Of a stretch of DNA of 64,000 bases, positions 1 through 9,202 are shown one piece after another. The first letter of the stretch is position 1. Each line of letters begins with the position of its first letter. A model generated the notes under the pieces. That model made no database searches, was not told where the DNA came from, and worked only from the letters and a program-made list of their open reading frames with translations. The position numbers were made by a program, and so were the translations under genes. Source of the DNA: JBDRDD01 sp043821115 (GTDB lineage Bacteria; CAYTYR01; UBA6262; DAOVJB01); contig JBDRDD010000017.1 of assembly GCA_043821115.1 (NCBI GenBank), positions 17,826-81,825 on the forward strand, in the 5' to 3' direction.

Positions 1-1
1 T

Positions 2-601
2 GGAGACGAGACAGGGATAGATCTTCCGGGAGAGAAAAAAGGGATAGTGCCTGATCGGGCATGGAAGAAGAAACTTTTAAATGAAGGTTGGTGGGACGGG
101 GACACTGTAAATATGTCCATAGGGCAAGGATACCTGTGGGTGACGCCTCTTCAGATGGCGAACCTTGTAGCTGCGGTCGCAAACGGCGGTGATGTATGGC
201 AGCCGTATCTTGTTAAGGAAATAATTTCCCCAGATGGGAAAATACTCCAGGAGACAGAGCCTAAATTAAAAAGAAAGATCACTATTAAACCGGACACGTG
301 GAAGGTAATAAAAGAAGGCATGAGGTATGCCGTTACAAAAGGCACCGCCCAGGCTGTCAATATGCGCAAGCTTCCTATTGCCGCCAAGACGGGTACAGCG
401 GAGAACCCGCAAGGTGAGGACCACGCGTGGTTTGCGGGATATGCGCCGTTTGATAAGCCCGAGCTCGCGTTTGTCGTGTTCGTAGAGCACGGCGGGCATG
501 GAGGAGTGGTCGCGGCTCCCATTGCAAGGGAGATCCTTGACAGGTATTACGGGTTAGAAGAGCAGAAAAAGGCAGTTGATACCAGAGAGGTAAGAGATTA
601 A
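2..601 (+). CDS. mrdA: Penicillin-binding protein 2, C-terminal part (gene runs off the left edge)
   Basis: This is a transpeptidase that cross-links peptidoglycan during cell elongation, acting in the periplasm from an inner-membrane anchor. About 199 C-terminal residues are present, and the frame is open to the window edge, so the first visible ATG (position 47) is internal. The KTGTAE box of the penicillin-binding fold lies near 386-403 and is followed by the AWFAGYAP-type strand typical of PBP2. The stop is one base before the ATG of rodA, the standard PBP2-RodA operon. Identity as a class B PBP is certain, and the PBP2 assignment rests on the rodA neighbour. Confidence 0.93.
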   Translation, partial: GDETGIDLPGEKKGIVPDRAWKKKLLNEGWWDGDTVNMSIGQGYLWVTPLQMANLVAAVANGGDVWQPYLVKEIISPDGKILQETEPKLKRKITIKPDTWKVIKEGMRYAVTKGTAQAVNMRKLPIAAKTGTAENPQGEDHAWFAGYAPFDKPELAFVVFVEHGGHGGVVAAPIAREILDRYYGLEEQKKAVDTREVRD

Positions 602-602
602 T

Positions 603-1934
603 ATGGCAAGGGTGGGAGAAACAAGCAGGTTTGATTATTTGTTGTTCGTGGCCATGATAGCAAGCTGTGTCATAGGCCTATCCATACTTGTATCATATAT
701 GTGGCGCACTGTGGTCGCTGGGTCCTACCTTTTCATATGGAAGCAGATGATAGCCTTCTCCATCGGACTTACGGGCGCTCTTCTTCTTGCATATGTTGAC
801 TACAGGCATCTTAAAAAATATGCCCCCATCATATATGTTGTATTTATGACCCTTCTTTTCCTTGTTCTTATCTTCGGTAAAGTGGCTCGCGGTGCGCGCA
901 GCTGGTTCTCCATCGGGCCTTTCAGCTTCCAGCCCTCGGAGTTCATGGCACTGGCTTACATAATATTTCTTGCATGGTATATAGAGTTACAACAGAAGTG
1001 GGAAGGGATAAAGCAGTTCGCTGTATCCGGGTTGATAACCCTTCTTCCTATGGGGCTTATACTCCTTCAGCCTGACTTCGGAACGAGTCTTGTTTTTATA
1101 GCAATATTCTTGGGAATGGTATATCTTGGCGGCGCACAGTTAGGATATATATTATCTCTTGTAATAGCTGGCGCAATCGCGTCTTTTATCTCGCTCTTTT
1201 TGACATTCGCACAGCTAAAATACACGGTACCCGGAAGTCATAGGCTGGGAAATGCAATAGCGGCTACTTTCAGCAGTAACAATAATATTATAACTTTCCT
1301 TTTCGTTGTATTTCTTGTTCTTGTGCTTTGTTATTTTGCCATAAGAAAATTCTACAGGAACTTTTCCTTCGCAAATGTAGTCTATGCTTTTGTCCCCATT
1401 CTCCTGGGTGTTATGGGGGCAACGGGAATACAGGGTTTTCTGAAAGGCTACCAGAGGCAAAGACTCATAGCATTTCTTGAGCCGACTCTTGATCCGCTTG
1501 GTGTGGGATACAATATCATCCAGTCCAAGATAGCCATAGGCTCAGGCAAGTTCCTGGGCAAAGGCATACTGTCTGGCACGCAGAGTCAGCTGGGCTTTCT
1601 TCCTGAGCAGCACACGGATTTCATATTCGCCGTAATAGGTGAGGAACTGGGCTTCGTGGGCGCGGGTCTTGTGCTATTCCTGCTCTGCCTTATAATATGG
1701 CGTGGTATAGTCATATCCACACAGGCAAGGGATACTTTTGGAGGTCTTCTTGCAGCAGGAATAGTGTGCATGTTCGCATTTCATGCGGTGATAAATATAG
1801 GGATGGTCATGGGCATAATGCCCGTCGTGGGGGTACCGCTTCCGCTTATAAGCTACGGGGGTTCATCCCTAATAGCCCATATGCTTGCTATAGGTGTACT
1901 TTTAAGTGTGTCATACAGGCGGTATATGTACTAA
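603..1934 (+). CDS. rodA: RodA, SEDS-family peptidoglycan glycosyltransferase
   Basis: This is a polytopic SEDS protein that polymerises lipid II into glycan strands together with PBP2 for cell-wall elongation. The product has 443 residues, longer than the usual 370-400 because of extended hydrophobic segments in the middle (about 180-270). Many membrane spans are evident. Conserved FtsW/RodA features are visible: the QPDFGTS stretch near residue 156, a region with EQHTDFIF near 335 and the C-terminal PLPLISYGGSS motif. The ATG follows the mrdA stop directly, so the two are translationally coupled. SEDS membership is certain; RodA is preferred over FtsW by its partner gene. Confidence 0.95.
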   Translation: MARVGETSRFDYLLFVAMIASCVIGLSILVSYMWRTVVAGSYLFIWKQMIAFSIGLTGALLLAYVDYRHLKKYAPIIYVVFMTLLFLVLIFGKVARGARSWFSIGPFSFQPSEFMALAYIIFLAWYIELQQKWEGIKQFAVSGLITLLPMGLILLQPDFGTSLVFIAIFLGMVYLGGAQLGYILSLVIAGAIASFISLFLTFAQLKYTVPGSHRLGNAIAATFSSNNNIITFLFVVFLVLVLCYFAIRKFYRNFSFANVVYAFVPILLGVMGATGIQGFLKGYQRQRLIAFLEPTLDPLGVGYNIIQSKIAIGSGKFLGKGILSGTQSQLGFLPEQHTDFIFAVIGEELGFVGAGLVLFLLCLIIWRGIVISTQARDTFGGLLAAGIVCMFAFHAVINIGMVMGIMPVVGVPLPLISYGGSSLIAHMLAIGVLLSVSYRRYMY

Positions 1935-1942
1935 AATAATTA

Positions 1943-1971
1943 TTGACTTATTTCTATCGATATAATATAAT
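1943..1971 (+). promoter_or_regulatory. Sigma-70-type promoter for gap-pgk-secG
   Basis: TTGACT (1943-1948) and TATAAT (1966-1971) are separated by 17 bp in the AT-rich gap after rodA. The transcript would have a leader of roughly 100 nt before the GAPDH ribosome-binding site. This is sequence evidence only, but spacing and hexamers are near consensus. Confidence 0.7.
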
Positions 1972-2043
1972 ATATAACTCAATATAGAAAATAAATAAAA
2001 CAGTCTTTGATAGTGGTATTCTTTATATACCGTCTTTTTATAA

Positions 2044-3087
<1,044 letters not shown>

Positions 3088-3102
3088 TGGGAGGCGATTT
3101 TG

Positions 3103-4302
3103 TTGAATAAAATTTCCATTACGGATGTAGACCTTGCCGGTAAAAAGGTGCTGGTACGCGTTGATTTCAACGTGCCTCTTAACGAGAAACATAAAATAAC
3201 AGATGATACGAGGATACGCGCGACTTTTCCCACTATAAAGCATCTCCTGAAGAACAAGTGCAAGATTATCCTGATGTCGCATCTGGGCAGGCCGAAGGGA
3301 AAAGTCGTTCCCGAGCTGAGCCTTATGCCTGTAGCGATAAAGCTGTCTAATATTCTCAAAGGCTTTCACCCGGTATTCATGGCACGCGACTGCATAGGAC
3401 CTATGGTGGAAAAGATGGCCGCTAATATGAGGCCGTCATCAATTCTTCTTCTTGAGAACCTTAGATTCCATCCCGAGGAAGAGAAGAACGATCAGGATTT
3501 CGCCAGGAAGCTCGCATCTCTTGCTGAGTTCTTTGTGCAGGACGCCTTCGGCACACTGCACAGGGCGCATGCCTCAACAGCCGGAGTTACAAATTTTCTG
3601 CCAAGTGCCTGCGGGTTTCTGGTAAAGAAAGAAATAGATTACCTGGGAAGCGCACTTGATAAACCGCAGAAGCCGTTTCTTGCTATACTCGGCGGAGCCA
3701 AGGTTTCAGGGAAGATAGATGTAATAGAGAATCTGCTGAACAAGGTCAATACTGTTGCTATAGGCGGGGCGATGGCTTACACATTCCTCAAGGCCGAAGG
3801 AATTAACGTAGGATCAAGCAGGGTAGAGGAAGATAAGGTTGACCTTGCCAAGGATATATTAAAAAGAGCGAGTGAGAAGAAAGTGACAATGCTTATCCCG
3901 TGCGACCATGTCGTAACACAGAAAATTGACGGGAGTTCCGAGTCAAAAGTTGTCGGCACGGATATTCCGGAAGGATGGATAGGCGTTGATATAGGACCTC
4001 TCACGAGCGACAGGTATGAAGGTGCGATCAAGGCATCCAAGACAATCGTTTGGAACGGTCCCATGGGAATATTCGAGGTTGATAAATTTTCGGAAGGTAC
4101 CATGAAAATCGCAAGACAGCTTGCCGATGCAACAAAGACAGGGGCCACCACCATTATAGGTGGGGGTGATTCTGTAGCGGCAGTATCAAAGGCGAGTGTT
4201 ACTGATAAGATGAGCCATATATCCACCGGCGGCGGAGCGTCACTGGAGTTTCTTGAGGGTAAGCAGCTTCCGGGTATAGTCGCCATCAAGGACAAGGAGT
4301 AA
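3103..4302 (+). CDS. pgk: Phosphoglycerate kinase
   Basis: This enzyme transfers phosphate between 1,3-bisphosphoglycerate and ADP, the step after GAPDH in glycolysis. The product has about 399 residues. The N-terminal VRVDFNVPL motif, SHLGRPKG and the C-terminal GGGDSVAA nucleotide-binding loop are present. Two adjacent TTG codons (3100 and 3103) are possible starts; GGGAGG at 3089-3094 is better spaced for 3103. No ATG start exists near the conserved N terminus, so TTG initiation is likely. It lies 12-15 nt after gap in the same operon. Confidence 0.97.
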   Translation: MNKISITDVDLAGKKVLVRVDFNVPLNEKHKITDDTRIRATFPTIKHLLKNKCKIILMSHLGRPKGKVVPELSLMPVAIKLSNILKGFHPVFMARDCIGPMVEKMAANMRPSSILLLENLRFHPEEEKNDQDFARKLASLAEFFVQDAFGTLHRAHASTAGVTNFLPSACGFLVKKEIDYLGSALDKPQKPFLAILGGAKVSGKIDVIENLLNKVNTVAIGGAMAYTFLKAEGINVGSSRVEEDKVDLAKDILKRASEKKVTMLIPCDHVVTQKIDGSSESKVVGTDIPEGWIGVDIGPLTSDRYEGAIKASKTIVWNGPMGIFEVDKFSEGTMKIARQLADATKTGATTIIGGGDSVAAVSKASVTDKMSHISTGGGASLEFLEGKQLPGIVAIKDKE

Positions 4303-4305
4303 AAT

Positions 4306-4650
4306 ATGATAACGATTCTAACAATCCTTCACGTTTGCGTGAGTATATTTCTGGTGCTTGTAGTACTTCTGCAGGCGGGAAAGGGCGCAAGTCTTTCCGG
4401 CCTTTTCGGCGGAGGCGGGGGAGAGGCCATATTCGGCGGGGGCGGAGGGGATATTTTTCTCAAGAAGATGACCACCGTTCTGGTTGTCCTGTTTATGGTA
4501 ACGTCTCTTACGCTTGCTATAATGTCATCGCGCTCACGGACTATCGTCACATCAGAGCCGGCCAAAGAGGCCCCGCAGAATCCGGCGCCTCAGGAAGCAG
4601 CTCCTTCTTTACCATCGGGAGCGCCTGCACCGGCTGAAGGCGGAAAATAA
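4306..4650 (+). CDS. secG: SecG, protein-export membrane subunit
   Basis: This is a small subunit of the SecYEG translocon in the inner membrane that aids preprotein translocation. The product has 114 residues, with a first membrane span at about 5-22, a Gly-rich cytosolic loop containing two GGGGG runs (about 36-48) and a second span at about 55-73. It ends in a Pro/Ala/Glu-rich tail, as in many SecG proteins. It starts 3 nt after pgk, and the pgk-secG order is common in bacteria. Confidence 0.92.
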   Translation: MITILTILHVCVSIFLVLVVLLQAGKGASLSGLFGGGGGEAIFGGGGGDIFLKKMTTVLVVLFMVTSLTLAIMSSRSRTIVTSEPAKEAPQNPAPQEAAPSLPSGAPAPAEGGK

Positions 4651-4657
4651 AAAATAT

Positions 4658-4742
4658 GCTGGGGTGGCGGAATTGGCATACGCGCACGTTTGAGGGGCGT
4701 GTGGAGAAATCCTTGCGGGTTCAAGTCCCGCTCCCAGCACCA
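4658..4742 (+). tRNA. tRNA-Leu (GAG anticodon), CCA encoded
   Basis: A 7-bp acceptor stem GCTGGGG pairs with CTCCCAGC (one G-U). The anticodon stem CACGT/GCGTG encloses loop TTGAGGG with anticodon GAG at 4692-4694. A long variable arm and a T-arm ending in GTTCAAGTC are present, and CCA (4740-4742) is genomically encoded. It is the first of four tRNAs in tandem. Confidence 0.95.
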
Positions 4743-4758
4743 TATTTATAATCAGGAC

Positions 4759-4834
4759 GCGGGAGTAGTTCAGTTGGTAGAACGTTTGCTTGCCAAGCAA
4801 AAGGTCGCGGGTTCGAGACCCGTCTCCCGCTCCA
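4759..4834 (+). tRNA. tRNA-Gly (GCC anticodon), CCA encoded
   Basis: The acceptor stem GCGGGAG/CTCCCGC is perfect. Anticodon stem TTTGC/GCAAA encloses TTGCCAA with anticodon GCC. The T-loop is GTTCGAGAC, and the discriminator T is followed by encoded CCA. Total length is 76 nt. Confidence 0.96.
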
Positions 4835-4844
4835 TTTATTGTGT

Positions 4845-4916
4845 GGCGCGGTACCCAAGTGGCAAGGGAGCGGTCTGCAAAACCGCGATGCGTCGGTTCG
4901 AATCCGACCCGCGCCT
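4845..4916 (+). tRNA. tRNA-Cys (GCA anticodon), CCA not encoded
   Basis: Acceptor GGCGCGG/CCGCGCC is perfect. Anticodon stem GCGGT/ACCGC encloses CTGCAAA with anticodon GCA. The discriminator is T (U73), as required for cysteine tRNAs. The genome continues TTA, not CCA, unlike the three neighbouring tRNAs, so the tail must be added by the CCA-adding enzyme. Confidence 0.95.
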
Positions 4917-4929
4917 TAGAGATTTTAGT

Positions 4930-5006
4930 GGGCGGTTAGCTCAGCTGGTTAGAGTACTACGTTGACATCGTAGGGGTCACTGGTTCAAATCCAGTACCGC
5001 CCACCA
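4930..5006 (+). tRNA. tRNA-Val (GAC anticodon), CCA encoded
   Basis: Acceptor GGGCGGT/ACCGCCC is perfect. Anticodon stem CTACG/CGTAG encloses TTGACAT with anticodon GAC. The T-loop is GTTCAAATC, and the discriminator A is followed by CCA. It is the last of the four-tRNA cluster, 26 nt before bioY. Confidence 0.96.
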
Positions 5007-5032
5007 GTAAATAAAAAATAATAGGGGGATTC

Positions 5033-5689
5033 ATGTATACAATGACTCTCGGTGACAGGTATGTGAGGGCGCGCTATATGTTCTTCAAATGGCGTTACAG
5101 TTTAACTATTGCCAACAAAATTGCTCTGGCATTAGGGATGGCATGTCTGACAGGACTGGTGGCACAGATAAGAATGGTCCTTCCCTGGACTCCCGTGCCT
5201 ATTACAGGACAGACTTTCGCGGTGCTTTTAGCGGGAGTACTTCTGGGAAGGTCGTGGGGCGGAATAAGCCAGGCTGTATATGTAATAATCGGGGTGGCAG
5301 GTGTTCCGTGGTTTGCCGGGTGGACCGGTGGTTCAGGTGCTCTTTTTGGGCCCAGCGGCGGGTATATGATAGGGTTTATCCTTGCAGCTCTTTTTCTTGG
5401 TCATTTTACCGACCAATATATAAAGGCAAGGAATTTCCGTTCGTTGCTTATACTGATGTTCTTGGCAAATTTCGTCCTGATACATGTTCCCGGATTATTG
5501 CAACTGGGTCTTTGGCTGCGTCTTGTTAAAGGTTCGCCTGTTAGTCTGTGGGGAATTCTCATGATGGGGACGATCCCGTTTATTATTGGTGATATTACCA
5601 AGATATTTGCAGCTGCGACATTGGCCAACGCGCTTACTACCAAGAAAGCTTTTAATGGTGAAGTAGATGCCCCCAGGACAGGAAAATAA
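5033..5689 (+). CDS. bioY: BioY-type biotin transporter (ECF S component)
   Basis: This is a membrane substrate-binding subunit for biotin uptake. The product has 218 residues and about six hydrophobic spans. The family signature is visible: the PWTPVPITGQTFAVLL segment (about 50-65), then LLGRSWGG and GPSGGYMIGF (about 100-110). A GGGGGA ribosome-binding site precedes the ATG. The first 25 or so residues are extra relative to many BioY proteins, so an internal start is possible. No EcfA/T genes are nearby, so it may use shared energising subunits or act alone. Confidence 0.92.
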   Translation: MYTMTLGDRYVRARYMFFKWRYSLTIANKIALALGMACLTGLVAQIRMVLPWTPVPITGQTFAVLLAGVLLGRSWGGISQAVYVIIGVAGVPWFAGWTGGSGALFGPSGGYMIGFILAALFLGHFTDQYIKARNFRSLLILMFLANFVLIHVPGLLQLGLWLRLVKGSPVSLWGILMMGTIPFIIGDITKIFAAATLANALTTKKAFNGEVDAPRTGK

Positions 5690-6098
5690 AAGAGCCCTCA
5701 AGGTCCGAGCGCATCATCTCCTGTGTATGCAGGGTTTTCAGGGATACGGATACAACAGGGAGTTTGTAGGTAACATTAAAAAAGTAATTGAAAATATAAA
5801 GTCAGGTACTTCTCTTAATGTAGAAGTGGTTGACGAGTGCGATGACATATGTTCTGCTTGCATGCACACCAAAGAGGGAATATGCGCCAAGAAACCAGGC
5901 TATAACAAAAAGATCCAGGACACCGACAGAAGGGTCCTGGAAAAACTGGGCCTGGTAAAAGGGGCAAGGATAAAAGCAGAAGGTATATTTTCCTTTGTAA
6001 ATAAAAATTTTGAAAATATTTCAGATACTGAGAATATATGCACTGAATGCGAATGGAAGAAAAAATGTCTTTGGTTCTCTTCCCGAGGTAATAAATGA
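5667..6098 (+). CDS. DUF1284 family protein
   Basis: The 143-residue product has the DUF1284 hallmarks: an N-terminal [16 protein letters not shown] segment, an internal [10 protein letters not shown] cysteine cluster and later Cys pairs near the C terminus. The many Cys/His residues suggest metal or Fe-S binding, but the function of the family is unknown to me. The ORF overlaps the end of bioY by 23 nt and its stop overlaps the thrS ATG (ATGA), so it is translationally coupled on both sides. Confidence 0.85.
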   Translation: MPPGQENKRALKVRAHHLLCMQGFQGYGYNREFVGNIKKVIENIKSGTSLNVEVVDECDDICSACMHTKEGICAKKPGYNKKIQDTDRRVLEKLGLVKGARIKAEGIFSFVNKNFENISDTENICTECEWKKKCLWFSSRGNK

Positions 6099-7831
6099 GC
6101 AAGAATAAAGAAGAAATAAATGTTGAAGTCCTGCGTCACTCCGCAAGCCATGTAATGGCCTACGCGGTAAAGGAGCTCTTCGGCGATGTGAAGCTCGGGA
6201 TAGGGCCTGCCATAGAGAACGGCTTCTATTATGACTTCGAGAAAAAAGAACCGTTCACCCCGGAAGACCTGGAAAAAATAGAAAAGAAGATGAGGTATAT
6301 CGTAAAATCCGGCCACAAGTTCGAGCGCATGGAAATGAAGAAGAACGAGGCCAGGAAGTTTCTCCAGGAACAGGGCGAGAAATACAAGCTCGAGCTTCTT
6401 GAAGATATTGCCGATGATACGGTGAGTTTCTACAAGAGCGGGGATTTTATTGACATGTGCAGAGGACCTCATATAGCGTCCCCCGGGAAGTTGAAATACT
6501 TCAAGCTCTTGAGCATAGCAGGCGCCTACTGGAAGGGTGATGAGAAGAGACAGATGCTGCAGAGGATATACGGCACTGCGTTTAATACAAAAGAAGAGCT
6601 TGATAATTACTTATACGTGCTTGAGGAAGCAAAAAAGAGGGATCACAGGAAGATAGGAAAAGACCTGGATCTTTTCAGTATACATAACGAAGCCGGAGCC
6701 GGCCTCGTGTTCTGGCATCCCAAGGGTGCCATGATAAGAAAGGTGATAGAGGACTTCTACAAGGAAGCGCATCTGAAGAAGGGATACCAGTTCGTTCATA
6801 TCCCTCATGTCGCAAAAGTAGACCTCTGGAAAACCTCGGGGCACTGGGATTTCTACAGGGAGAACATGTACTCCCCGATGGATATAGATGACCAGGAATA
6901 TATTATAAAGCCGATGAACTGTCCCGGTCATATCCTGATGTACAAGAACACCAAGCACAGCTACAGGGAGCTGCCTATAAGATGGGCGGAGTTCGGAACG
7001 GTCTACCGCTACGAGAAGAGCGGCGTGCTTCACGGGCTCATGAGGGTCAGGGGCTTCACACAGGATGATGCCCACATATTCTGCAGGCTGGACCAGCTCG
7101 AGGATGAGCTCACAAAGCTAATTGACATGGTCCTTTTTATCCTAAGAACCTTCGGGTTCAAGGATTTCGATGTATATCTTAGCACGAGACCGGAAAAATT
7201 CGTTGGAACTATAGAGAACTGGGACAGGGCCCAGGAGGCCTTAAAGAAGGCTCTTGAGAGAACCAAGCTTGCCTACGAGGTGGACCCGGGTGAAGGTGTT
7301 TTTTACGGCCCCAAGGTCGATATAAAGATAAAAGACTGCCTCGGAAGAGCCTGGCAGTGCTCCACGATACAGGTGGATTTCAACCTGCCTGAGAGATTCG
7401 AGGTAAACTACACAGGAGAGGATAACAGCGAACACCAGGCGATAATGATACACAGGGCTCTCATGGGTTCGCTCGAGAGGTTCTTCGGGGTTCTGATAGA
7501 GCATTACGCTGGTGCTTTCCCCACATGGCTTGCACCTGTTCAGGCACTGGTCATGACCATAACCGACAAGCAGAAAGACTATGCTCGGGGGGTACTGGAT
7601 AAGCTCCTTGAGTCAGGCTTGCGCGCTGAAGCAGATCTGCGCAATGAAAAGATAGGCTTCAAAATAAGAGAAGCCCAGCTTCAAAAGATACCCTATATGT
7701 TCGTCATAGGAGCGAGGGAAGCCGAAAAGGGTGAGGTTGCCGTCAGGAAAAGAACAGGTGAGGACCTGGGCGCCATGAGCATAGAAAATGCCGCAAAACT
7801 CGTCATTGAGGAAGCTGATAAAAAGGCTTGA
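6095..7831 (+). CDS. thrS: Threonyl-tRNA synthetase lacking the TGS domain
   Basis: This enzyme charges tRNA-Thr. The product has 578 residues, against about 640 in E. coli. It begins directly in the editing domain (RHSASH, His15/His19; CRGPH near 130) and lacks the roughly 60-residue N-terminal TGS domain. The catalytic core is complete, with zinc and motif regions [14 protein letters not shown] and MIHRA, and a C-terminal anticodon-binding domain ending in the [11 protein letters not shown] block. The start ATG overlaps the stop of the DUF1284 gene, and no upstream in-frame extension exists because the previous gene occupies that space. Confidence 0.97.
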   Translation: MSKNKEEINVEVLRHSASHVMAYAVKELFGDVKLGIGPAIENGFYYDFEKKEPFTPEDLEKIEKKMRYIVKSGHKFERMEMKKNEARKFLQEQGEKYKLELLEDIADDTVSFYKSGDFIDMCRGPHIASPGKLKYFKLLSIAGAYWKGDEKRQMLQRIYGTAFNTKEELDNYLYVLEEAKKRDHRKIGKDLDLFSIHNEAGAGLVFWHPKGAMIRKVIEDFYKEAHLKKGYQFVHIPHVAKVDLWKTSGHWDFYRENMYSPMDIDDQEYIIKPMNCPGHILMYKNTKHSYRELPIRWAEFGTVYRYEKSGVLHGLMRVRGFTQDDAHIFCRLDQLEDELTKLIDMVLFILRTFGFKDFDVYLSTRPEKFVGTIENWDRAQEALKKALERTKLAYEVDPGEGVFYGPKVDIKIKDCLGRAWQCSTIQVDFNLPERFEVNYTGEDNSEHQAIMIHRALMGSLERFFGVLIEHYAGAFPTWLAPVQALVMTITDKQKDYARGVLDKLLESGLRAEADLRNEKIGFKIREAQLQKIPYMFVIGAREAEKGEVAVRKRTGEDLGAMSIENAAKLVIEEADKKA

Positions 7832-7855
7832 CAAGACGATGATATATGGTATAGT
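7828..7855 (+). promoter_or_regulatory. Promoter for infC-rpmI-rplT
   Basis: TTGACA (7828-7833), overlapping the thrS stop, and TATAGT (7850-7855) are 16 bp apart. They precede a leader of about 170 nt containing three hairpins and the infC start. The hexamers are close to consensus. Confidence 0.7.
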
Positions 7856-7874
7856 TATATAAGTTAAATAAAGC

Positions 7875-7990
7875 AGAAGTCACTAAAGTACTTCTCACCT
7901 TAAGCCTTTGAATATCCTTTGAGCGAAAAGGTTATCCGGATTCGATAATAGAAATGGATAGCGCACGCAGAGGCTATCCATTATTTTTTT
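7875..7990 (+). promoter_or_regulatory. Structured leader of the infC operon, likely L20 or IF3-type attenuator
   Basis: Three hairpins lie in order: AGAAGT/ACTTCT (7875-7895), a small CCTTT/AAAGG hairpin (about 7916-7930), and a strong terminator (7953-7990). A TATCC at 7933-7937 can pair with GGATA of the terminator's 5' arm, giving a possible antiterminator. Ribosomal-protein L20-sensing leaders with a transcription terminator are established for infC-rpmI-rplT in Firmicutes. Applying that here is inference. Confidence 0.55.
7953..7990 (+). terminator. Intrinsic terminator or attenuator upstream of infC
   Basis: A perfect 10-bp stem AATGGATAGC/GCTATCCATT with a 10-nt loop is followed by A and a T-run. 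It sits between the promoter at 7828-7855 and infC, so for the infC transcript it acts as an attenuator. For thrS read-through it would be an ordinary terminator. Confidence 0.85.
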
Positions 7991-8031
7991 TATAATATAC
8001 TAACATATCAGCTGTATGAAAGGGAGGGATA

Positions 8032-8556
8032 ATTATCAGAGGAAAAAAAGATGAATCAAGAATGAACGAGTCAATCAGGGCTTCTGAGGTAAGGCTAATT
8101 GGGGAGGACGGATCACAGAAGGGTGTTGTAAGCATCAAAGAGGCGCTCGAACAAGCACAGAGTGTGGACCTTGACCTGGTCGAGATATCACCTGACGCGA
8201 AACCGCCGGTATGCAGGATAATGGACTACAGCAAGTTCAAGTACCAGCAGGAGAAGAAGCAGCGCGAAGCCAGAAAGAGCCACAAGCAGGTGCACATGAA
8301 AGAGATTAAAATACGTCCGAAGATAGGCGAGCATGATCTCATGTTCAAGGTGAACCACATCAGGGAATTTCTCGAGCACGGGGACAGGGTAAAAGTTACC
8401 ATGGTTTTCAGGGGCAGGGAGCGTTCCCACACGGAACTTGGTGCTAATATTCTTGCAAATATCCAGGAAGAGTTCAGGGAGCTTGCAACCATCGAGCAGA
8501 AGCCGAAGATGATGGGAAGCAGCATGATAATGCTGATGGTGCCCATAAAGAAGTAA
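8032..8556 (+). CDS. infC: Translation initiation factor IF-3, probable non-AUG start
   Basis: IF-3 binds the 30S subunit and proofreads start-codon choice. The first in-frame ATG is at 8062, but it has no ribosome-binding site and sits at RMNESIRASEVRLI, inside the conserved N-terminal domain. In-frame ATA, ATT and ATC codons (8029, 8032, 8035) directly follow AGGGAGGG (8021-8028). ATT or ATC has good spacing, so the true protein is about 174 residues. AUU initiation of infC is the classic autoregulatory device in E. coli. The N and C domains (MDYSKFKYQQ linker; KVTMVFRGRE) are otherwise normal. I chose 8032, and 8035 is equally possible. Confidence 0.95.
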   Translation: MIRGKKDESRMNESIRASEVRLIGEDGSQKGVVSIKEALEQAQSVDLDLVEISPDAKPPVCRIMDYSKFKYQQEKKQREARKSHKQVHMKEIKIRPKIGEHDLMFKVNHIREFLEHGDRVKVTMVFRGRERSHTELGANILANIQEEFRELATIEQKPKMMGSSMIMLMVPIKK

Positions 8557-8617
8557 TAGCACCCGTTTATATAAACCTAAGCCAGAAACGTACGAGAATG
8601 TTTGAAAGGAGAGTACT

Positions 8618-8815
8618 ATGCCCAAGATGAAGACGCATAGCGGTACGAAGAAACGCTTTAAGCTTACCGCTAAGGGGAAGGTAAAGAGGAAAAAGGCTTT
8701 CGCCAGGCACATATTGAGCAAGAAGAAATCAGGCCGTCTCAGGAAGCTAAGAAAAGCAGGCACGCTTAATCTTACAGACACTAAGACCATTAAAAAGCTG
8801 CTGCCATACGCTTAA
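8618..8815 (+). CDS. rpmI: 50S ribosomal protein L35
   Basis: The 65-residue basic protein is the normal length for L35 and contains the conserved [15 protein letters not shown] terminus. A clear GAAAGGAGA ribosome-binding site precedes the ATG. It lies between infC and rplT in the usual order. Confidence 0.97.
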   Translation: MPKMKTHSGTKKRFKLTAKGKVKRKKAFARHILSKKKSGRLRKLRKAGTLNLTDTKTIKKLLPYA

Positions 8816-8842
8816 ACAACAACAATTATCTAAGGAGGAATA

Positions 8843-9196
8843 ATGCCACGAGTTAAAGGTGGGGTGACCACCAGGCGCTGGAAAAAGAAAATATTCAAAA
8901 GGGCAAAAGGCTTCCGGTTAGGGAAGAAGAACCTGTACCGGCATGCCGCCGAACAGGTGGATAAAAGCCTTAACTATGCCTACCGTGACAGAAGGGTGAA
9001 AAAGAGGGATTTTAGGAAGCTCTGGATCACCAGGATTAACGCCGAGGCGAGGGTACACGGCCTTTCCTACAGCCGTTTCATTAACGGTTTGAAGCGTGCG
9101 AACATAGAGATCGACAGGAAGATACTTGCGGATCTCGCGGTAAACGACGTGAAGGCATTTTCTCAGCTTGCAAGCATTGCAAAAGGGCAGAACTAA
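8843..9196 (+). CDS. rplT: 50S ribosomal protein L20
   Basis: L20 is an early-assembly 50S protein that binds 23S rRNA and in several bacteria represses its own operon through the leader. The product has 117 residues, normal length, starting [13 protein letters not shown] and containing the [17 protein letters not shown] core. AAGGAGG lies 5 nt before the ATG. It is the end of the infC-rpmI-rplT unit. Confidence 0.97.
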   Translation: MPRVKGGVTTRRWKKKIFKRAKGFRLGKKNLYRHAAEQVDKSLNYAYRDRRVKKRDFRKLWITRINAEARVHGLSYSRFINGLKRANIEIDRKILADLAVNDVKAFSQLASIAKGQN

Positions 9197-9202
9197 AAAA
9201 CT

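Noticed and set aside
4690..4965. 91-residue plus-strand ORF across the tRNA cluster
   Set aside because: It spans the four tRNA genes, has no ribosome-binding site and its product shows tRNA-derived low-quality sequence.
8062..8556. infC beginning at ATG 8062
   Set aside because: No Shine-Dalgarno and it removes part of the conserved N-terminal domain; the ATT/ATC start is better supported.
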